Of a DNA stretch of 64,000 bases, positions 62,268-64,000 are shown piece by piece. The notes under the pieces were generated by a model. The model was not told where the DNA came from. It did not search any database and saw only the letters and a list, made by a program, of their open reading frames with translations. Location of the stretch: positions 1,178,001-1,242,000 of the forward strand of contig NZ_JBMVQY010000001.1 of NCBI RefSeq assembly GCF_049537125.1, written 5' to 3'. The position numbers and the translations under genes are program-made. Positions within the stretch are counted from its first letter, which is position 1; every line of letters begins with the position of its first letter. Source of the stretch: Limisphaera sp026417315. GTDB lineage: Bacteria > Verrucomicrobiota > Verrucomicrobiia > Limisphaerales > Limisphaeraceae.

Positions 62268-62720
62268 ATGAACGTGAATTTGACCGAGGAGCAACGCAAA
62301 CAGGTGGCGCAATGGTTGAACCAGGGCGCCAAACTCTCCGAGGTGCAGGACCGGCTGGCCAAGGAGTTCGGCATCCGCCTCACCTATATGGAGGTGCGCC
62401 TGCTGGTGGATGACCTCAAACTCCAGGTCAAAGATCCCGAGCCGGAAACGACGGAAGCGGCCAAGCCCGCCGGACGGGAAACCGAGAAGGCCGGCGCCGG
62501 CCCGCGCCGTGTGCGCATCAGTGTCGACGAACTCACCAGGCCCGGCGCGGTCATCAGCGGCAAAGTCACCTTCAGCGACGGCCAAACGGCCGACTGGTAT
62601 CTGGACCAGATGGGCCGGCTGGGTCTGGCCACCGAAAAGCCCGGGTACCGGCCCTCGGCAGAGGACATCGAGGAATTCCAGCGTCAGCTCGATCAGGAGT
62701 TGGCCAAGTACGGTTTTTGA
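62268..62720 (+). CDS. Conserved hypothetical protein
   Basis: A 150-residue protein I cannot name. The N-terminal 60 residues are helical with a possible helix-turn-helix-like region (LNQGAKLSEVQDRLAKEFGI). A Glu/Ala/Lys linker leads to a small beta domain (RVRISVDELTRPGAVISGKV, SDGQTADWYLDQMGRLGL). It is 97 bp after the mutase on the same strand, and its clean composition supports a real gene. Confidence 0.75.
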   Translation: MNVNLTEEQRKQVAQWLNQGAKLSEVQDRLAKEFGIRLTYMEVRLLVDDLKLQVKDPEPETTEAAKPAGRETEKAGAGPRRVRISVDELTRPGAVISGKVTFSDGQTADWYLDQMGRLGLATEKPGYRPSAEDIEEFQRQLDQELAKYGF

Positions 62721-62838
62721 GGCCGTTGTTTTCGCGGAAAACCGCCGGGACCGCCTCGCGGGTGCACCTGCCGGGGGCTTCTCCGTTCCGCTGAATGCGG
62801 CTGCCGGCTCCGGTGTTTCCGGCGCGCTTCGCAGGGGA

Positions 62839-63225
62839 TCAGGACGCCACCTTGCGACGCGTGCGCGTGCGAACCCGGGGTGCGTCGCCCCAGAGCCCTT
62901 CGAGGTCGTAGTGCGCGCGCACGTCCGCTCGCATGATGTGCATGATCACGTCGAAGTAATCCAGCACCACCCAGCCGGTGGTGTGATGCCCGTCCACCCC
63001 GTACGGACGCAAGCCATGCTCCTGCTCGAGTTTTTCGGTCACTTCCTCGATGACCGCCCGCAGATGCGGCTCACTGGTGGCCGAGGCGATCACGAAGTAG
63101 TCTGCGATCGAGGAGAGCTTGCGCAGATCCAGGATGACGATGTCTTCGGCTTTCTTGTTGTCTGCCAGTTTCCGACACAGCAGGGCCAGTTTTCGGGAAT
63201 CCATCGTTGTGGGAGAACTTGCCAT
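62839..63225 (-). CDS. rsfS: Ribosomal silencing factor RsfS
   Basis: A 128-residue RsfS/Iojap protein, which binds L14 and blocks subunit joining in starvation. Core sequence: LADNKKAEDIVILDLRKLSS, IADYFVIASATSEPHLRAVI, and TGWVVLDYFDVIMHIMRADV followed by RAHYDLEGLWGDA. The start is ATG 63225 or ATG 63204 (MDSRKLALL); neither has a clear Shine-Dalgarno. It follows nadD by 8 bp, the usual nadD-rsfS pairing. Confidence 0.95.
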   Translation of the reverse strand: MASSPTTMDSRKLALLCRKLADNKKAEDIVILDLRKLSSIADYFVIASATSEPHLRAVIEEVTEKLEQEHGLRPYGVDGHHTTGWVVLDYFDVIMHIMRADVRAHYDLEGLWGDAPRVRTRTRRKVAS

Positions 63226-63233
63226 GGATGGGG

Positions 63234-63839
63234 TCAAAGATAAAGCCGCGCCCGGTGGATCGCCTCGGCAACCGGCGGAGGCACGAGGCCCTCGATGGGG
63301 CGCCCGGTCCGCACCCGCTCGCGGATCTGCGAAGAGGACACGCCCACCGGGAAGCCCGTCAAACTGACGCCCTGGAACGGGGGCGGGAATACTGGCGCCG
63401 GCTGTCCGGGCCGCATCAGGGCCACAAACCGTGCCCGCCGGGCCACCTCTTCGGCTTCGCGCCAGCGCGGCAAGGTGGGCACATGATCCGCCCCGACCAG
63501 GTAAAACAGCTCCGCCCCGGGATACCGCCGTGCGTACTCCCGCAAGGTTTCCACAGTGTACGAGATGCCGCCCCGACGGATCTCCGAGTCGTCCACGAGG
63601 CAATCCGTCTGGCCGGCCAGGGCGAGCCGCAACAAACGCAGGCGCTCGGCGGGCGGAGCCACCGGAGGCTGTCCGGCCTTGAAGGGCGACTGCGCGGCCG
63701 GGATGAAGAACAGCCGATCCAACCCCAGTTCCTCGATGGCCGCCCGTGCCGCCAGCAAGTGACCCACGTGCACCGGGTCGAAACTGCCCCCGAACAATCC
63801 CAAACGCCGCAGGCTTCCCGTCGGGCCGAGTTCGCTCAT
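63234..63839 (-). CDS. nadD: Nicotinate-nucleotide adenylyltransferase
   Basis: A 201-residue NadD that makes deamido-NAD from nicotinate mononucleotide and ATP. It has the nucleotidyltransferase motif GLFGGSFDPVHVGHL, FIPAAQSPFK, YLVGADHVPTLPRW and the C-terminal VGVSSSQIRERVRTGRPIEG. ATG 63839 overlaps the stop of the upstream partial gene (ATGA), so the three genes are coupled. Confidence 0.96.
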   Translation of the reverse strand: MSELGPTGSLRRLGLFGGSFDPVHVGHLLAARAAIEELGLDRLFFIPAAQSPFKAGQPPVAPPAERLRLLRLALAGQTDCLVDDSEIRRGGISYTVETLREYARRYPGAELFYLVGADHVPTLPRWREAEEVARRARFVALMRPGQPAPVFPPPFQGVSLTGFPVGVSSSQIRERVRTGRPIEGLVPPPVAEAIHRARLYL

Positions 63840-64000
63840 GGGCGACGCAAATGGCGGTCGGCAAAGTTCATGTACTGTTCCCAGTCCCACGCCGTCAGTT
63901 CGTGACGGCCGGCGCGGATATGGTAGCCGATGAATTGGCCGACGGGCTGGTGCAAGGGCGGCTGGGTTTCCACACCGACTCCCTCCCGACCGTAAAGGCG
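63836..64000 (-). CDS. C-terminal end of a probable alpha/beta-hydrolase
   Basis: The last 54 residues of a gene that continues past the window. The visible part includes QPVGQFIGYHIRAGRHELTA and WDWEQYMNFADRHLRR, resembling the end of secreted alpha/beta-hydrolases/esterases where the histidine in GRHELT is the catalytic-triad residue. The stop codon overlaps the nadD start. The assignment rests on one short block and is tentative. Confidence 0.45.
   Translation of the reverse strand, partial: RLYGREGVGVETQPPLHQPVGQFIGYHIRAGRHELTAWDWEQYMNFADRHLRRP

Overview
The window looks like a chromosomal segment of a high-GC member of the Verrucomicrobiota, possibly the Limisphaerales (former subdivision 3). 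This is an inference. It rests on a GC-rich core, secreted proteins ending in a 'W...Y.LE.S...FFRLR' type C-terminal region, a 'D.NNDGLPDWW' segment in a multihaem cytochrome, palindrome-rich interspersed repeats, and an outer-membrane LpxR-like protein that implies a diderm cell with lipid A. No 16S gene is present, so the lineage is not proven.

Layout. 1-329: start of miaB. 330-2031: gene-free, repeat-rich. 2032-3526: a small CBM48-type protein and an LpxR-like outer-membrane protein. 3784-4224: RNase P RNA. 4369-8519: two nine-haem cytochromes, the second fused to a membrane cytochrome b, with a divergent receiver/histidine-kinase protein and an MFS transporter beside them. 11586-15144: a small restriction-modification-like island (vsr, XRE regulator plus DUF2075 nuclease-helicase, a deleted cytosine methyltransferase, a second XRE regulator). 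15722-25739: housekeeping and metabolic genes (rpsU, a TIM-barrel isomerase, purC, tRNA-Leu(UAG), glcF, mrp/apbC, an SDR protein, an ABC exporter) around a second block of the repeat family at 18361-19116. 25998-26819: a secreted protein.

27224-40880 is a 13.7 kb defence island read entirely on the minus strand. In transcription order it holds a PLD-SNF2 helicase, an AbrB/PIN toxin-antitoxin pair, an Eco57I-type adenine methyltransferase, an MBL-fold hydrolase coupled to a four-helix membrane protein, a TcmP/DUF5131 pair, an XRE-ImmA/IrrE plus DUF4411 pair, and a broken second copy of the membrane protein. Its centre is clearly more AT-rich than the flanks (about 52% GC by hand count over 30481-30780), which fits horizontal acquisition. 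tRNA-Leu(GAG) lies just outside at 41256.

41629-64000 is core genome again: thiS, nuoABC, a glycoside-hydrolase-like protein, sufT-sufS, a PTS IIA-like protein, pectate lyase, FHA protein, two secreted metallophosphoesterases, rpe-pgm, and nadD-rsfS. The secreted hydrolases suggest a saprophytic, polysaccharide-degrading lifestyle. The multihaem cytochromes suggest respiratory or extracellular electron transfer.

Most interesting: the MBL-fold/membrane-protein pair with its degraded paralogue, the TcmP/DUF5131 pair, the methyltransferase-helicase system with an embedded toxin-antitoxin whose antitoxin start is frameshifted, and the vsr/DUF2075 locus whose methyltransferase has lost its core while the nuclease-helicase is intact.
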